Origin: Moraxellaceae bacterium
GTDB lineage: Bacteria > Pseudomonadota > Gammaproteobacteria > Pseudomonadales > Moraxellaceae
Assembly (NCBI GenBank): GCA_004173455.1
Contig: SECL01000010.1
Coordinates: 28,607 to 92,606, forward strand
Direction: 5' to 3'
DNA length: 64,000 bases
In this document: positions 18,911 to 28,021 of the stretch, piece after piece
Position numbering within the stretch: position 1 is the first letter of the stretch
How the letters are laid out: every line of letters begins with the position of its first letter
The notes under the pieces: generated by a model
What the model was told of the DNA's origin: nothing
What the model saw: only the letters and a program-made list of their open reading frames with translations
Database searches by the model: none
Position numbers and translations under genes: made by a program

Positions 18911-19831
18911 TTACTGGTATAAGGCAGCCAGCAATTCACCAGCTCCCTGATCCAGTAAGCGTTGCGCCAGTTGTTGCCCTAATTGTTCGGCCTGTTCGGG
19001 TGACCCGCTAACCTCAGCTTTTAGCAATTGCTGGCCATCGGGACTGCCTACCCGCCCCTGCATGCTTAACTGATCATTTTCCAGTACCGCAAAACCGGCA
19101 ATCGGCACCTGACAGCCGCCTTGCAAGGTTCGGTTAAAGGCACGTTCAGCTTTAATACAAATACTGGTGACAGCATCAGACAAGGGTGCAATCAGTGCTA
19201 ATACCGCCTGATCATTGCTGCGACACTCCAAGCCCAGTGCGCCCTGTCCCACTGCGGGCAGGCTGAGCTCAGGCGGCAAAATTCCTTTAATGCGCGACTC
19301 AAGCTGCAAACGTTTTAGACCGGCAGCAGCCAGAATAATCGCGTCATATTCACCAGCATCCAGTTTCGACAGTCGGGTGCCGACATTACCGCGCAAGTCA
19401 ACAATATTTAAATCGGGACGATAGGCCTGAATCTGGCTTTTACGGCGCAGGCTGGAGGTGCCCAGACGTGCGCCCTGCGGTAAATCATGCAGTGATGAAT
19501 ACTGATTGGACACAAACGCATCAAATGGATTTTCACGCTCGCAAATCACTGCCAGCGTCAAATTGTCCGGCAAATCCATCGGCACGTCCTTCATGGAATG
19601 CACGGCCAGATCAGCACGGCCATCCAGCAGGGCATTTTCCAGTTCCTTGACAAACAAGCCCTTGCCGCCAATCTTGGCCAGTGGCGTGTCCAGAATCTTG
19701 TCGCCTTGCGTAACAAACTTGACCAGCTCAACTGCCAGTCCGGGATGAAGTGCCTGCAAGCGAGCCTTAATGTGTTCAGCCTGCCACAGTGCCAGCGGAC
19801 TTTGTCGTGTCGCAATTTTTAAGGTATTCAT
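18911..19831 (-). CDS. hemC: Hydroxymethylbilane synthase (porphobilinogen deaminase)
   Basis: A protein of 306 residues that polymerises four porphobilinogens into hydroxymethylbilane. Family features: [14 protein letters not shown] at the N-terminus, the conserved VHSMKDVP motif, GTSSLRR in the middle, and [11 protein letters not shown], whose Cys carries the dipyrromethane cofactor. It heads the hemCD(XY) group. A terminator lies between it and algR upstream, so it probably has its own promoter. Confidence 0.96.
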   Translation of the reverse strand: MNTLKIATRQSPLALWQAEHIKARLQALHPGLAVELVKFVTQGDKILDTPLAKIGGKGLFVKELENALLDGRADLAVHSMKDVPMDLPDNLTLAVICERENPFDAFVSNQYSSLHDLPQGARLGTSSLRRKSQIQAYRPDLNIVDLRGNVGTRLSKLDAGEYDAIILAAAGLKRLQLESRIKGILPPELSLPAVGQGALGLECRSNDQAVLALIAPLSDAVTSICIKAERAFNRTLQGGCQVPIAGFAVLENDQLSMQGRVGSPDGQQLLKAEVSGSPEQAEQLGQQLAQRLLDQGAGELLAALYQ

Positions 19832-19963
19832 CAGCTTGCTATCCTGTGATTATGCCCGTCGATCACGCATTATAACGGCTTAGCGTGCCAAATGGGTGCA
19901 ATCTGCTTCAAGTGATCCCTTGACACGTCAACCCTGCCTTAATTTAGGCTAAAACACTGGCAT

Positions 19964-19998
19964 AAAAAAACCAGACCCGAAGCAGGCTACAGGTCTGG
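19964..19998 (-). terminator. Terminator after algR
   Basis: CCAGACC (19971-19977) pairs with GGTCTGG (19992-19998). On the minus strand the hairpin is followed by seven T residues. It separates the algZ-algR unit from hemC. Confidence 0.85.
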
Positions 19999-20037
19999 TA
20001 CTCGCAAAAACGGTGCTGGCAGTATGTTGAGAACCCA

Positions 20038-20784
20038 CTAAATATGATGAATTTTTTCCCGCAGTTGTGGCAAATGACGACGGCTGACTGCCAGACGCTC
20101 ATTAATACCCCGACAACGCACCTGATACTGGCCAGTTCCGACAAACTCCAGCCCTTCCAGATAAGGAATCGCCAGCAGGGCATTGCGATGAATACGGATA
20201 AACAGGTCAGGAAACTCGTTTTCAAGATCCTTTAGGGTTTCATCAATCAGTACTTGACCCCCCGAGTGGCGCACGGTGACATATTTTTGGTCGGCCAGAA
20301 AATAATAAATATTTTCAATGGGAATCAACTCGACGCCCCGATGGGTACGGGCAGCAATGTGCTTGCGGGCAGGACGCTCTGATGCATCATGGGTTTCGCT
20401 ATGTTGCTGTAATGAATTGAGCTGGGCACTGTTGAGCTTGCTGGCACGCTTGAGGGCATTTTCCAGTTGTTGCTGACTAATGGGTTTGAGCAAATAGCCA
20501 ATGGCCTGAGTATTAAATGCATCAATGGCATGCTGGTCAAAAGCCGTCACAAAAATCACCGCAGGCGGTACTTCAAGGTCAAGCAAGGCTTGCGCACACT
20601 GGATGCCGTTCATTTCCGGCATGCGAATATCCATGAGAATCACATCAGGCTGATGTAGCCGTACCTGTTCCAGCGCCTGAAATCCATTGGCAGCTTGAGC
20701 CACCACCTCGTGACCCGCAGCTTTAACCATGCGCGACAGGCGTTCCCGGGCTAATGGTTCGTCGTCACAAACCAAAATATTCAT
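20038..20784 (-). CDS. algR: LytTR-family response regulator, AlgR-like
   Basis: A protein of 248 residues. The N-terminal receiver domain has the acidic pair DDEP and phosphoacceptor Asp near residue 52 in VILMDIRMPEMNG, with a conserved Lys in LLKPIS. The C-terminal LytTR DNA-binding domain (about 145-245) contains ENIYYFLADQKYVTV and FIRIHRNALL. In Pseudomonas, AlgR controls alginate synthesis and type IV pilus motility. Pairing with the AlgZ-type kinase 49 bp upstream, and the argH/hemC surroundings, match that locus. No alginate genes are visible here. Confidence 0.88.
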   Translation of the reverse strand: MNILVCDDEPLARERLSRMVKAAGHEVVAQAANGFQALEQVRLHQPDVILMDIRMPEMNGIQCAQALLDLEVPPAVIFVTAFDQHAIDAFNTQAIGYLLKPISQQQLENALKRASKLNSAQLNSLQQHSETHDASERPARKHIAARTHRGVELIPIENIYYFLADQKYVTVRHSGGQVLIDETLKDLENEFPDLFIRIHRNALLAIPYLEGLEFVGTGQYQVRCRGINERLAVSRRHLPQLREKIHHI

Positions 20785-20833
20785 GCATTCCTCCTTGCAG
20801 CATTGATTATCCTTGAAATAACCAATGTTTTTT

Positions 20834-21889
20834 TTATTGTTCCACGTATGGATAATTCAAATATGTTGTAAATAATTCATGGGTTTGATGCGTTTGTAGG
20901 CGGGCCTGTTTGCCGTAATACGCTTGCAATCGCTCCTGAATATTGTCCAGCGCCATTCCATTACCGGTTCGTATGCCTGTTGTACCAGTTTGACAGGGAT
21001 TTGTCACCACGATTGTGACATCTTTGGCATTCACTTCAATTAAAACGCTAATTGTACTGCGGCTGCTGAAACTTTCTACGCCATGATAAATCGCATTTTC
21101 CAGCAAGGGCTGTAAGGTGAGTGAGGGAATATTGATATCGTAAAGATCATCTTCATCCGGTAAACGCCACTCAACATGCAAACGCTCACCCAGCCGGATC
21201 GATTCAATGTCCAGATAGCTTTTGCACAGGATCACTTCATCCAGCAAGCTGATTTCACCGCTGGCACTCAGGCTGGCACGGAACAAGCGCGACAGGTTTT
21301 CGACCATGTGTTCGGCCTTGGGCGGGTCACTCTGGATCAGGCTCAGCACACTGTTCATGGTATTAAACAAAAAATGCGGGCGGATACGCGCTTGCAAAGC
21401 CTGTATGCGTGATAGTAATTCGGCACGGTGACGCTTGATCATTTGCTCGCGCACGTACAGGTAACGCATGATCACCATGCCCAGACAGCCGCCCAGAATC
21501 AGGTGATACAACACCCGCCAGTTCCAAGAATGGTGAATATCCAGTGCCCATGCCAGCCCCAGATTACACACGATCGTGGTCAGCGCAATAATAGCCTCCA
21601 GCAGCACAAAGCTCCAGATTAACGCCTCAAACCGCGGTCGGGTACGCAGCCAGTTGCGCAGCATGTCGACCAGCCACGCAAATGTCACCGTCACCCAGTT
21701 GACAAAAAATACATATTGCGCCAGCGCGCTCCAGTTCAGGCCGGACAGGCTTTTGGCTTCAATCAGCGCCAGAATAACTGCCAGCAGATTGGTACTGACC
21801 AGCAGCTCTAGCACCGCGCGGTTTTCGGCAAAATCCGGCAAAAAAAACGCATCCTTGTTTTGTATAGGGTTACGCATGGTGGTACTCAT
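20834..21889 (-). CDS. algZ: Sensor histidine kinase, AlgZ/FimS-like
   Basis: About 351 residues counted from the ATG at 21889 (MSTTMRNPIQ). The frame stays open another 160 bp, but that would overlap the argH start region. Four to five hydrophobic segments in the first 160 residues form a membrane domain. The LytS-type kinase core follows, with RPHFLFNTMNSV carrying the phosphorylated His, and a C-terminal ATPase region with LQPLLENAIYHG as N-box. It would phosphorylate the AlgR-like regulator encoded next to it. The gene diverges from argH across a 78-bp gap. Confidence 0.87.
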   Translation of the reverse strand: MSTTMRNPIQNKDAFFLPDFAENRAVLELLVSTNLLAVILALIEAKSLSGLNWSALAQYVFFVNWVTVTFAWLVDMLRNWLRTRPRFEALIWSFVLLEAIIALTTIVCNLGLAWALDIHHSWNWRVLYHLILGGCLGMVIMRYLYVREQMIKRHRAELLSRIQALQARIRPHFLFNTMNSVLSLIQSDPPKAEHMVENLSRLFRASLSASGEISLLDEVILCKSYLDIESIRLGERLHVEWRLPDEDDLYDINIPSLTLQPLLENAIYHGVESFSSRSTISVLIEVNAKDVTIVVTNPCQTGTTGIRTGNGMALDNIQERLQAYYGKQARLQTHQTHELFTTYLNYPYVEQ

Positions 21890-21919
21890 GTATGCCGAGG
21901 CTGATCTTTGCGCAGGATT

Positions 21920-21928
21920 TGCTATAAT
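21920..21928 (+). promoter_or_regulatory. Extended -10 promoter of argH
   Basis: TTGCTATAAT contains TGn directly before TATAAT (21923-21928), an extended -10 element that can work with a poor -35. It lies 40 bp before the argH ATG, inside the algZ/argH divergent gap. Confidence 0.6.
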
Positions 21929-21967
21929 CGATTTTATTTTGCCTAGCTTTAGCTTGCTGATACCCAT

Positions 21968-23440
21968 ATGACCGCATCCTCTCCATCTGCTGAACACCCA
22001 TCCGCCCAACCCCAAACCACAGGACAAAGCGCTGCCAATCCTGTTGATCATGCAACCTCAGGCATGTGGGGCGGCCGTTTTAGTGAAGCCACTGACGCCT
22101 TTGTGGCTGAATTTACCGCATCAGTGCAATTTGACCAACGCTTTTATAAACAGGATATTGCCGGTTCCATCGCCCATGCCACCATGCTGGCTTCGGTGGG
22201 CGTGCTGACCACACAGGAACGTGACGACATTATTGCTGGCCTGACCGCCATTAAAGCGGATATTGAAGCAGGTCGCTTTGAATGGCGCATTGACCTTGAA
22301 GACGTGCACATGAATATTGAAGCGCGTCTGACTGACCGGATTGGCATTACCGGCAAGAAACTGCACACCGGCCGCAGTCGTAATGATCAGGTAGCCACCG
22401 ATATTCGCCTGTACCTGCGCGATGAAATTGATGAACTGCTGGGTTTACTACAAAAACTACAAAGCGGCATTTTGGGACTGGCAGCTCAGCACACTGATAC
22501 CATTATGCCCGGCTTTACCCACTTGCAGACTGCCCAGCCAGTGACTTTTGGCCATCACTTGCTGGCGTGGTTTGAAATGCTGCTGCGCGACAGTGAGCGC
22601 CTGATCGACTGCCGCAAACGGGTTAACCGCTTGCCACTGGGTTCTGCGGCACTGGCAGGCACCACCTATCCCATTAACCGTGCTTATACCGCCGAGCTGC
22701 TGGGCTTTGAAGCCGTGACAGAAAACTCGCTGGATGCGGTGTCAGACCGTGACTTTGCTATTGAGTTTAGCAGTGCCGCTGCACTCATCATGATGCACCT
22801 GTCACGCATGAGTGAAGAGTTGATTTTGTGGACATCTGCCCAGTTTAAGTTTGTGCAAATTCCCGATCGCTTTTGCACTGGTTCGTCTATCATGCCGCAA
22901 AAGAAAAACCCCGACGTGCCTGAGCTGGTGCGTGGCAAAAGTGGCCGTGTATATGGCGACCTGATGAGCCTGCTCACCTTGATGAAAGGTCAACCGCTGG
23001 CGTATAACAAGGACAATCAGGAAGACAAAGAGCCGCTGTTTGATGCGGTTGATACCGTGCGCGGCTGTCTGCTGGCCTTTGCCGATATGATTCCGGCACT
23101 GCAACCCAATATTCCGGTCATGCGTGAAGCGGCGCTGCGTGGATTTTCTACCGCAACCGATCTGGCCGATTATCTGGTCAAAAAAGGCATTGCCTTCCGC
23201 GATGCGCATGAAATTGTCGGTAAAGCCGTGGCGCTTGGCGTACGTGAAGACAAAGACCTGTCCGAGCTGAGCTTGGCGCAGCTCCAGCAATTTTCCGACA
23301 AAATCAGCGATGACGTGTTTGCGGTGCTAACCCTAGAAGGGTCGGTGTGCGCGCGCAATCACATTGGCGGTACAGCGCCCGCGCAAGTGAAAGCCGCCAT
23401 TGAACGCGCGCATCAGCGTATTAATCTTTTAAAGATTTGA
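21968..23440 (+). CDS. argH: Argininosuccinate lyase
   Basis: A protein of 490 residues that cleaves argininosuccinate to arginine and fumarate, the last arginine-synthesis step. The fumarase/aspartase superfamily signature [16 protein letters not shown] is intact, as are the N-terminal MWGGRF and the [13 protein letters not shown] region. The first 32 residues (Ser/Pro/Gln-rich) precede the usual family start. The MWGGRF Met could be an alternative start, but the upstream ATG at 21968 is better placed behind the promoter. Confidence 0.96.
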   Translation: MTASSPSAEHPSAQPQTTGQSAANPVDHATSGMWGGRFSEATDAFVAEFTASVQFDQRFYKQDIAGSIAHATMLASVGVLTTQERDDIIAGLTAIKADIEAGRFEWRIDLEDVHMNIEARLTDRIGITGKKLHTGRSRNDQVATDIRLYLRDEIDELLGLLQKLQSGILGLAAQHTDTIMPGFTHLQTAQPVTFGHHLLAWFEMLLRDSERLIDCRKRVNRLPLGSAALAGTTYPINRAYTAELLGFEAVTENSLDAVSDRDFAIEFSSAAALIMMHLSRMSEELILWTSAQFKFVQIPDRFCTGSSIMPQKKNPDVPELVRGKSGRVYGDLMSLLTLMKGQPLAYNKDNQEDKEPLFDAVDTVRGCLLAFADMIPALQPNIPVMREAALRGFSTATDLADYLVKKGIAFRDAHEIVGKAVALGVREDKDLSELSLAQLQQFSDKISDDVFAVLTLEGSVCARNHIGGTAPAQVKAAIERAHQRINLLKI

Positions 23441-23780
23441 AATCAATTGAACAAATATGTTCCGTGGAGACGTTAGCCGCATTGTTTGAGGACAGGACTT
23501 CTTTTGCAACAACCTGTTGTGGCTCAAATCGGATAAAAGAAAATCTTTACCGAGTTTGCGGCTCTGACATAGTTTCAGCCGCAGCTCAGGCTTTGCCCTT
23601 GCGTGGCAGAGCCGCTCATCCCCAAAAGACTTGCGCAGCAATGCTGCTCAGGTCGAACCTGAACAAGTATAAAGCACTGCTTTATACGAAGTGCAAGGCG
23701 TAGCGGGTTAATCTACAGTTAAAGTTATGCTTAGCAAGACTCCGTCGTGCTAGCACAGAATGATATATAAGGAATAAGCA
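23441..23780 (+). repeat. Hairpin-rich intergenic element between argH and yggX
   Basis: No gene is visible in these 340 bp; short frames lack coding character. The stretch is packed with inverted repeats: GCGGCTCTGACA (23558-23569) with TGGCAGAGCCGC (23604-23615); GCAGC-AAT-GCTGC (23635-23647); CAGGT-CGA-ACCTG (23649-23661); and GTATAAAG-CACTG-CTTTATAC (23667-23687). It ends about 35 bp before the yggX start. This looks like a structured repeat element or RNA rather than random spacer. I do not recognise a named family. Confidence 0.6.
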
Positions 23781-24050
23781 ATGAGCCGTACTGTATTTTG
23801 CCGCAAGTACCAAAAAGACATGGAAGGGCTGGAATTTGCCCCTTTTCCCGGCGCTAAAGGTCAGGACGTGTTTGACCATGTGTCAAAACAGGCGTGGCAG
23901 GAATGGCTAAAGCACCAAACCCTGCTGATTAATGAAAAACGCTTAAATGCCTTTGAACCGGCGGCGCGTGCATTTTTAGAAGAACAGCGAGAACGGTTTT
24001 TTAGCAATCAGGATGTTGAAAAAGCCGAAGGCTGGACCGACGAAAAGTAA
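23781..24050 (+). CDS. yggX: Fe(2+)-trafficking protein YggX
   Basis: A small protein of 89 residues matching the YggX family over its full length: [10 protein letters not shown] at the start with the single conserved Cys at residue 7, FPGAKGQ, and [20 protein letters not shown]. YggX proteins protect iron-sulfur proteins from oxidative damage and may act in iron trafficking. A purine-rich AAGGAATAAGC precedes the ATG as ribosome binding site. Its mRNA leader would contain the hairpin-rich element if transcribed from upstream. Confidence 0.95.
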   Translation: MSRTVFCRKYQKDMEGLEFAPFPGAKGQDVFDHVSKQAWQEWLKHQTLLINEKRLNAFEPAARAFLEEQRERFFSNQDVEKAEGWTDEK

Positions 24051-24056
24051 TTTTTT

Positions 24057-24136
24057 TCAAGCCGCGTTATCATCAAATTTGACAGGACTTAGCTTGCAAG
24101 GCAGGTCTTGTCAAATGGGAATAAGCTCAAGCCGCG
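24057..24136. repeat. Hairpin flanked by 10-bp direct repeats
   Basis: TCAAGCCGCG occurs at 24057-24066 and 24127-24136. Between them TTTGACAGGAC (24078-24088) pairs with GTCTTGTCAAA (24105-24115) with one G-U pair, and the loop contains the palindrome CTTGCAAG. The arrangement is like a small mobile hairpin element with target duplications. It lies directly after the yggX stop. Confidence 0.5.
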
Positions 24137-24154
24137 CCGCTCACGTTTCCTTAT

Positions 24155-24610
24155 TTAACGTAGCATACGCTTGAGAATGGCAACATTTTCTGAACTGGGG
24201 TGTAATAACACGTAGCCCACGATAAAGCCAAATGTAGCCAGCAAAAGAATCCCCGTTAAGAGTCCAAATAAGCCCTCCCAAAGTAGCGTATCGCGTGGAA
24301 ATCCATGGTTATTGCGCCCCTCAGTGCCTTTGGCAATGGCGGTATAAAGCCAGAATAAGCTACCAATTACCGGAACATATAACAATAAAAACAACCAGCC
24401 GGAAAGATTCAAGTCATGCAGGCGGCGAATGGTAAATATAATCCCGCTATAACCGAGCAATACGGCGGCAAGCAAGGTCGGACTGAGTAATTTTAGCCAC
24501 GCGAATGACGACATTGAGCCGCTAACCAAGCCCGGTGCATAGATGATATACATGACATTGGCGAACCCAATCAGCAAAAATAGTAGTGCTGTTAAATTAC
24601 CCCATGCCAA
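24155..24610 (-). CDS. DUF805 membrane protein, start unresolved
   Basis: An inner-membrane protein with four hydrophobic segments and the RRLHDLNLSGW motif that marks the DUF805 (YhaH) family; function unknown. From the TTG at 24610 it has 151 residues, but the family N-terminus is missing. In the same frame upstream (24611-24688) the DNA encodes SQNPFSWQGRFSRLSYLAW, the classic start region of these proteins. No ATG, GTG or TTG opens that stretch before a TGA at 24689-24691. The neighbouring frame does have an ATG. The gene may therefore be frameshifted at its 5' end, carry a sequencing error, or use a rare start. Real coding probably begins near 24690-24720. Confidence 0.75.
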   Translation of the reverse strand: MAWGNLTALLFLLIGFANVMYIIYAPGLVSGSMSSFAWLKLLSPTLLAAVLLGYSGIIFTIRRLHDLNLSGWLFLLLYVPVIGSLFWLYTAIAKGTEGRNNHGFPRDTLLWEGLFGLLTGILLLATFGFIVGYVLLHPSSENVAILKRMLR

Positions 24611-24777
24611 ATAAGATAATCGTGAAAAGCGCCCCTGCCATGAAAAAGGATTTTGTGAAAAATTGGCTCTTGAATAACGTATATCTAATCATTTCTAAAC
24701 TTGTTATGCGTGCCATTATAAAGAAAAACATGTGTTTAAATGCCTGCCTTTTGATTTTATTGGATTTTTTACCCACT

Positions 24778-24809
24778 CAAAAAATAGAGCTTTAACTCTA
24801 TATTTTTTA
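24778..24809. terminator. Bidirectional terminator-like hairpin without an obvious gene
   Basis: ATAGAG (24784-24789) and CTCTAT (24796-24801) form a short stem flanked by A6 on the left and T6 on the right. It lies in the 344-bp gap between the DUF805 gene and the small secreted protein, upstream of both. The rest of the gap is AT-rich and shows nothing else. Confidence 0.4.
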
Positions 24810-24954
24810 TGATGTTTTTCCAAAAAACCTACTTTAAAAGCAAGTAATGTGATTGATTTCACCAGTCATATTATTAATTTGTGTTTGATCACTAATTGCT
24901 CTATATTCCGCACAAATTTTGGCCATTCCCTGTCCTGCTTTTGGAGCCGTGATC

Positions 24955-25260
24955 ATGTTAACGCGTTTTTTGTTTATTACTAGCAGTTTGCTTCTTGCCA
25001 CCAGCGCGGCTATTGCTGCCCCTGTTGACGCTACCCTAACTGGTCTGGATTGTAGCGGCGACTATTGCCAATTGGCATTTACGGTGAATAACAAGGCACA
25101 AACTGCGATTTGTGCGGATGACACCTATTGCGAAGCGTGGGCGGAAGAAGAAGCGGTGCCAGCCGATTTGAAAGCCAAAGCTGCGCACTTAACCATTGAA
25201 AGCCAGTTTTTAGAAGATATTAATGCCAATGCTGATGTGGTGAGCAAAATTGAGTTTTAA
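24955..25260 (+). CDS. Small secreted acidic protein, unknown
   Basis: About 101 residues from the ATG at 24955 (MLTRFLFITSS). A signal peptide with core LFITSSLLLATSAAIA would be cleaved after AIA, leaving a mature acidic protein of about 80 residues. It has four cysteines (LDCSGDYCQL and ICADDTYCEAW), which could form two disulfides in the periplasm. I do not recognise the family. The open frame begins 36 bp earlier, but that extension would disrupt the signal peptide. The gene stands alone and ends at a bidirectional terminator. Confidence 0.75.
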   Translation: MLTRFLFITSSLLLATSAAIAAPVDATLTGLDCSGDYCQLAFTVNNKAQTAICADDTYCEAWAEEEAVPADLKAKAAHLTIESQFLEDINANADVVSKIEF

Positions 25261-25277
25261 TGTCGCTAAGTTTTAAT

Positions 25278-25309
25278 GTTATTAAGTCTTAAGGTTATTA
25301 AGTCTTAAG
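25278..25309 (+). repeat. 16-bp tandem duplication
   Basis: GTTATTAAGTCTTAAG is present twice in tandem (25278-25293 and 25294-25309), followed by a partial third copy. It lies after the small secreted-protein gene and before its terminator. It is probably replication slippage. Confidence 0.85.
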
Positions 25310-25336
25310 GTTAAGGCTTAACTCAAAATGATTTAA

Positions 25337-25371
25337 AAAAGCACGCGATCTAGATAGGCCGCGTGCTTTTT
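25337..25371. terminator. Bidirectional terminator between convergent genes
   Basis: AAAGCACGCG and CGCGTGCTTT pair around a 12-base loop, with A6 before and T5 after. It can serve both the secreted-protein gene (plus) and phoU (minus). Confidence 0.85.
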
Positions 25372-25401
25372 GATGGCTTGAGGGTTGATCAAGCGCGTGA
25401 T

Positions 25402-26166
25402 TTAGGCGTTTGTGCTGTCGTTATTGCCCGCAGGATTATAGTTGTCACCATGAATCTTTTTTTCAACTGCTTCGTAGCTAGTATGGCGTACATCAAGGCC
25501 TTTGACCATATAGATCACCTGTTCGGCAATATTACGGGCATGATCGCCCACGCGTTCCAGCGAGCGCAAAATCCACAGCACGTTAATCACCCGACTAATG
25601 TGGCGTGGGTCTTCCATCATATAGGTCATTAGGGTTCGGGTGGCGGACTGGTATTCACGATCAATATCGGCATCGGCCTGCATCACCCGCAAGGCCTGTT
25701 CGGTGTCCAGACGGGCAAAGGCATCCAGTGCGTCATGGATCATTACCCGCACCTGATTGCCAATATGTCGGGTTTCCATATAGCCGCGCGGTGACTCGCC
25801 TTCTTCACACAGGGTTTGCGCAATGCGGGCGATTTTGGCCGCTTCATCGCCAATCCGTTCGAGGTCGGTATTGGCTTTGCTAATGGCAATGACCATACGC
25901 AAGTCACTGGCAGCCGGATGACGCCGCGCTAGAATCAAGGTCAATGATTCATCAATCTGGGTTTCCATTTTATTAACGGTCTGGTCTTCATACTGCACCT
26001 TGAGCGCTAGCGCTGCATCGGTTTCCAGCAAGGCATGGATAGCATTCGCCACTTGCTGCTCCACCAGTCCGCCCATGCTCATGAACTGCGTGTTCACGTC
26101 TTGCAGGTTTTCATTAAACTGGGAAGAAATATGGTGATTAAACACCGCTTTATTGGAGGAGGGCAT
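25402..26166 (-). CDS. phoU: Phosphate signalling complex protein PhoU
   Basis: About 254 residues from MPSSNKAVFNHHISS. It is an all-helical protein with two PhoU repeats (around residues 20-115 and 125-220), each with the characteristic E-x-x-x-D metal-binding patterns (LERIGDEAAKIAR and LERVGDHARNIAEQV). PhoU dampens PhoR/PhoB signalling when phosphate is plentiful. The Pst transporter genes that often neighbour phoU are absent here, so the gene is a solitary unit. Confidence 0.94.
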   Translation of the reverse strand: MPSSNKAVFNHHISSQFNENLQDVNTQFMSMGGLVEQQVANAIHALLETDAALALKVQYEDQTVNKMETQIDESLTLILARRHPAASDLRMVIAISKANTDLERIGDEAAKIARIAQTLCEEGESPRGYMETRHIGNQVRVMIHDALDAFARLDTEQALRVMQADADIDREYQSATRTLMTYMMEDPRHISRVINVLWILRSLERVGDHARNIAEQVIYMVKGLDVRHTSYEAVEKKIHGDNYNPAGNNDSTNA

Positions 26167-26299
26167 ACACAAACCTGTTCAATTTTTTAGTCACCATTAC
26201 AGCAAGACTAAATGACATTTTGATGACAGTCATCTGCCATCTATCGTTTTGCCCACACGAATTTTTGTGACTACTCGCCTGCGTCATAAACCATCAGGA

Positions 26300-27781
26300 T
26301 TAAGGTGCATGGCCTGTTGGTATCGTTGTAGTGATCGTTTTGGTGCTTGTATTAGAGGATACGCCCGCATTCATTGTGGAGGAATTTTCAGTTGGTCTGT
26401 TTTCAAGCCACTGATTAATGTCGGCCAGCGCATCAATATCCAGTTGACCGGCAGCATGTTTTAGCCGCAGCATGTTCATCACATAGTCATAACGGGCGTT
26501 GATGTAGTCCTGTTCGGCAGAAAAAGAATTACGCTGCGCCAGCAATACATCCACCATGGTGCGCAGTCCCAGATCATAGCCCGCCTGTGACGATTGCGCC
26601 ACCAAACGGCTGGACTGCATGGCCTGTTGTCGGGCTTCAATGCGGGCGCGGTCGGTATTTAGGTTAATAAACGAAGAGCGCACCGAGCCGGTCACTTGTC
26701 GCTCAGCCACATCAATCTGGTCACGTGCCGCAATGGCCTGATAACTGGCTTGTGTGACGGCAGTCTGGGTGCGTCCACCACGGTACAACGGCAGATTCAG
26801 TTCCACACCAATGGCACTGCTGCGGCCATTATTGCTAATCAGACTGTTTGGTGTTTGCTTGTTCCAGCCAGTTTGGGCGACCACATCGACTTGTGGATAA
26901 TAGCCGGACTGCTGGATTTTACGATTTTTTTCGGCGATCTGGTATTGCAAGCGAGCCTGACTCAGTTGCGGATTTTTTTGCTTGGCCAGATCAACCCATG
27001 CCTGCATTTCATTGGGCACCGGCAATACTGCCTCAAAATCTTGACTTAACGGTGCTAGCGTTGGTGGAATATCCCCCAGAATAATGGCCAAATTTTCCTG
27101 CGCATTAATGGTCTGGTTTTCACCGGCAATCCGGTTGGCGACGGCATTTTGGTACTGTGCAGCCGCTTCACTGACATCAGTGCGCGCCACTACGCCCTCG
27201 TTAAAGCGTGCTTGCATCATGTTCATTTGACGTTGCAGGGCAGCTTGCTCAGCGTTGAGGGTCGCAATTAGGTTTTGCGCGCGCAGCACCTCAAAATAGG
27301 CTTCTGACACCCGCAAAATAAAATCCTGCTGCGCACTGGCAAACTGGCTGTCATTTAAGGTCGTGGCGACTTTGGCCTGCTGGTACTGCTGCCACAAATC
27401 CATACGAAACAACGGCTGTCGAACTGCGATGGCCACCTGACGACTGGTGGAGGCCGATGAATTGACCGGCTGACCCAGCAACTGATTACTTTGGGGATTA
27501 TCGGACTGAAAACCATTGCGATTGAGGGCACCGGATAAGCCTACTGTGGGCAGCAGTCCGCCCAGCGCCAGACGCTCTTGCTGGTGATCGGCCAGATATT
27601 GATTAACGGTCACCTGCCAACTGGGATCATTGGCCTGTGCCTGCCGGTAAGTTTCCAGCAAGTCCTGTGCAAACCCCGGTGTACTGACTGACGTACTGGC
27701 AAGTGCCAGCATCCATCCCCATATTGCTATTGACTGTCCCGAACGTCCTGTCCGGCGTTTAGCTGCCTGTTTTGTCATCAT
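26300..27781 (-). CDS. tolC: TolC family outer-membrane channel protein
   Basis: A protein of 493 residues with an N-terminal signal sequence (hydrophobic core IWGWMLALASTSVST, cleavage near GFAQ) and two outer-membrane-efflux-protein repeats of alternating long helices and short strands (starting near residues 38 and 250). TolC trimers form the outer-membrane exit duct for type I secretion and RND/ABC efflux. No inner-membrane partner is next to it, as for the stand-alone tolC upstream of thiC in many gammaproteobacteria. It is a plausible exit for the Bap-like protein in this window, by inference. The C-terminal 40 residues are Thr/Ser-rich. Confidence 0.9.
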   Translation of the reverse strand: MMTKQAAKRRTGRSGQSIAIWGWMLALASTSVSTPGFAQDLLETYRQAQANDPSWQVTVNQYLADHQQERLALGGLLPTVGLSGALNRNGFQSDNPQSNQLLGQPVNSSASTSRQVAIAVRQPLFRMDLWQQYQQAKVATTLNDSQFASAQQDFILRVSEAYFEVLRAQNLIATLNAEQAALQRQMNMMQARFNEGVVARTDVSEAAAQYQNAVANRIAGENQTINAQENLAIILGDIPPTLAPLSQDFEAVLPVPNEMQAWVDLAKQKNPQLSQARLQYQIAEKNRKIQQSGYYPQVDVVAQTGWNKQTPNSLISNNGRSSAIGVELNLPLYRGGRTQTAVTQASYQAIAARDQIDVAERQVTGSVRSSFINLNTDRARIEARQQAMQSSRLVAQSSQAGYDLGLRTMVDVLLAQRNSFSAEQDYINARYDYVMNMLRLKHAAGQLDIDALADINQWLENRPTENSSTMNAGVSSNTSTKTITTTIPTGHAP

Positions 27782-28021
27782 GTCACATGCTATTCATTTC
27801 ATTGTTGTGGAGCCTATGCCGCGCCATATTGTTGGGATCACTATCACTGCAACACTGCAAACTATAGTGTTCAGGCTGCCATTCAACTGCTGAATACAGC
27901 GAAACTGTGCCTGAAATAGCCACCCCTGAATTAACAATCCATGGCATCCTGCATACCGTTTTTGTTTTGTGCAACTGTCATGGACAATTGATCAATTAAG
28001 CACTAATCTACAGCACATACC

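Noticed and set aside
23429..23641. Seventy-codon minus-strand frame in the argH-yggX gap as a gene
   Set aside because: It runs through large inverted repeats and has no start context. The translation is a by-product of the repeat element.
27783..27974. Minus-strand frame of 63 codons upstream of tolC
   Set aside because: It has no ribosome site or recognisable protein features and ends against the tolC start. It looks like spacer.
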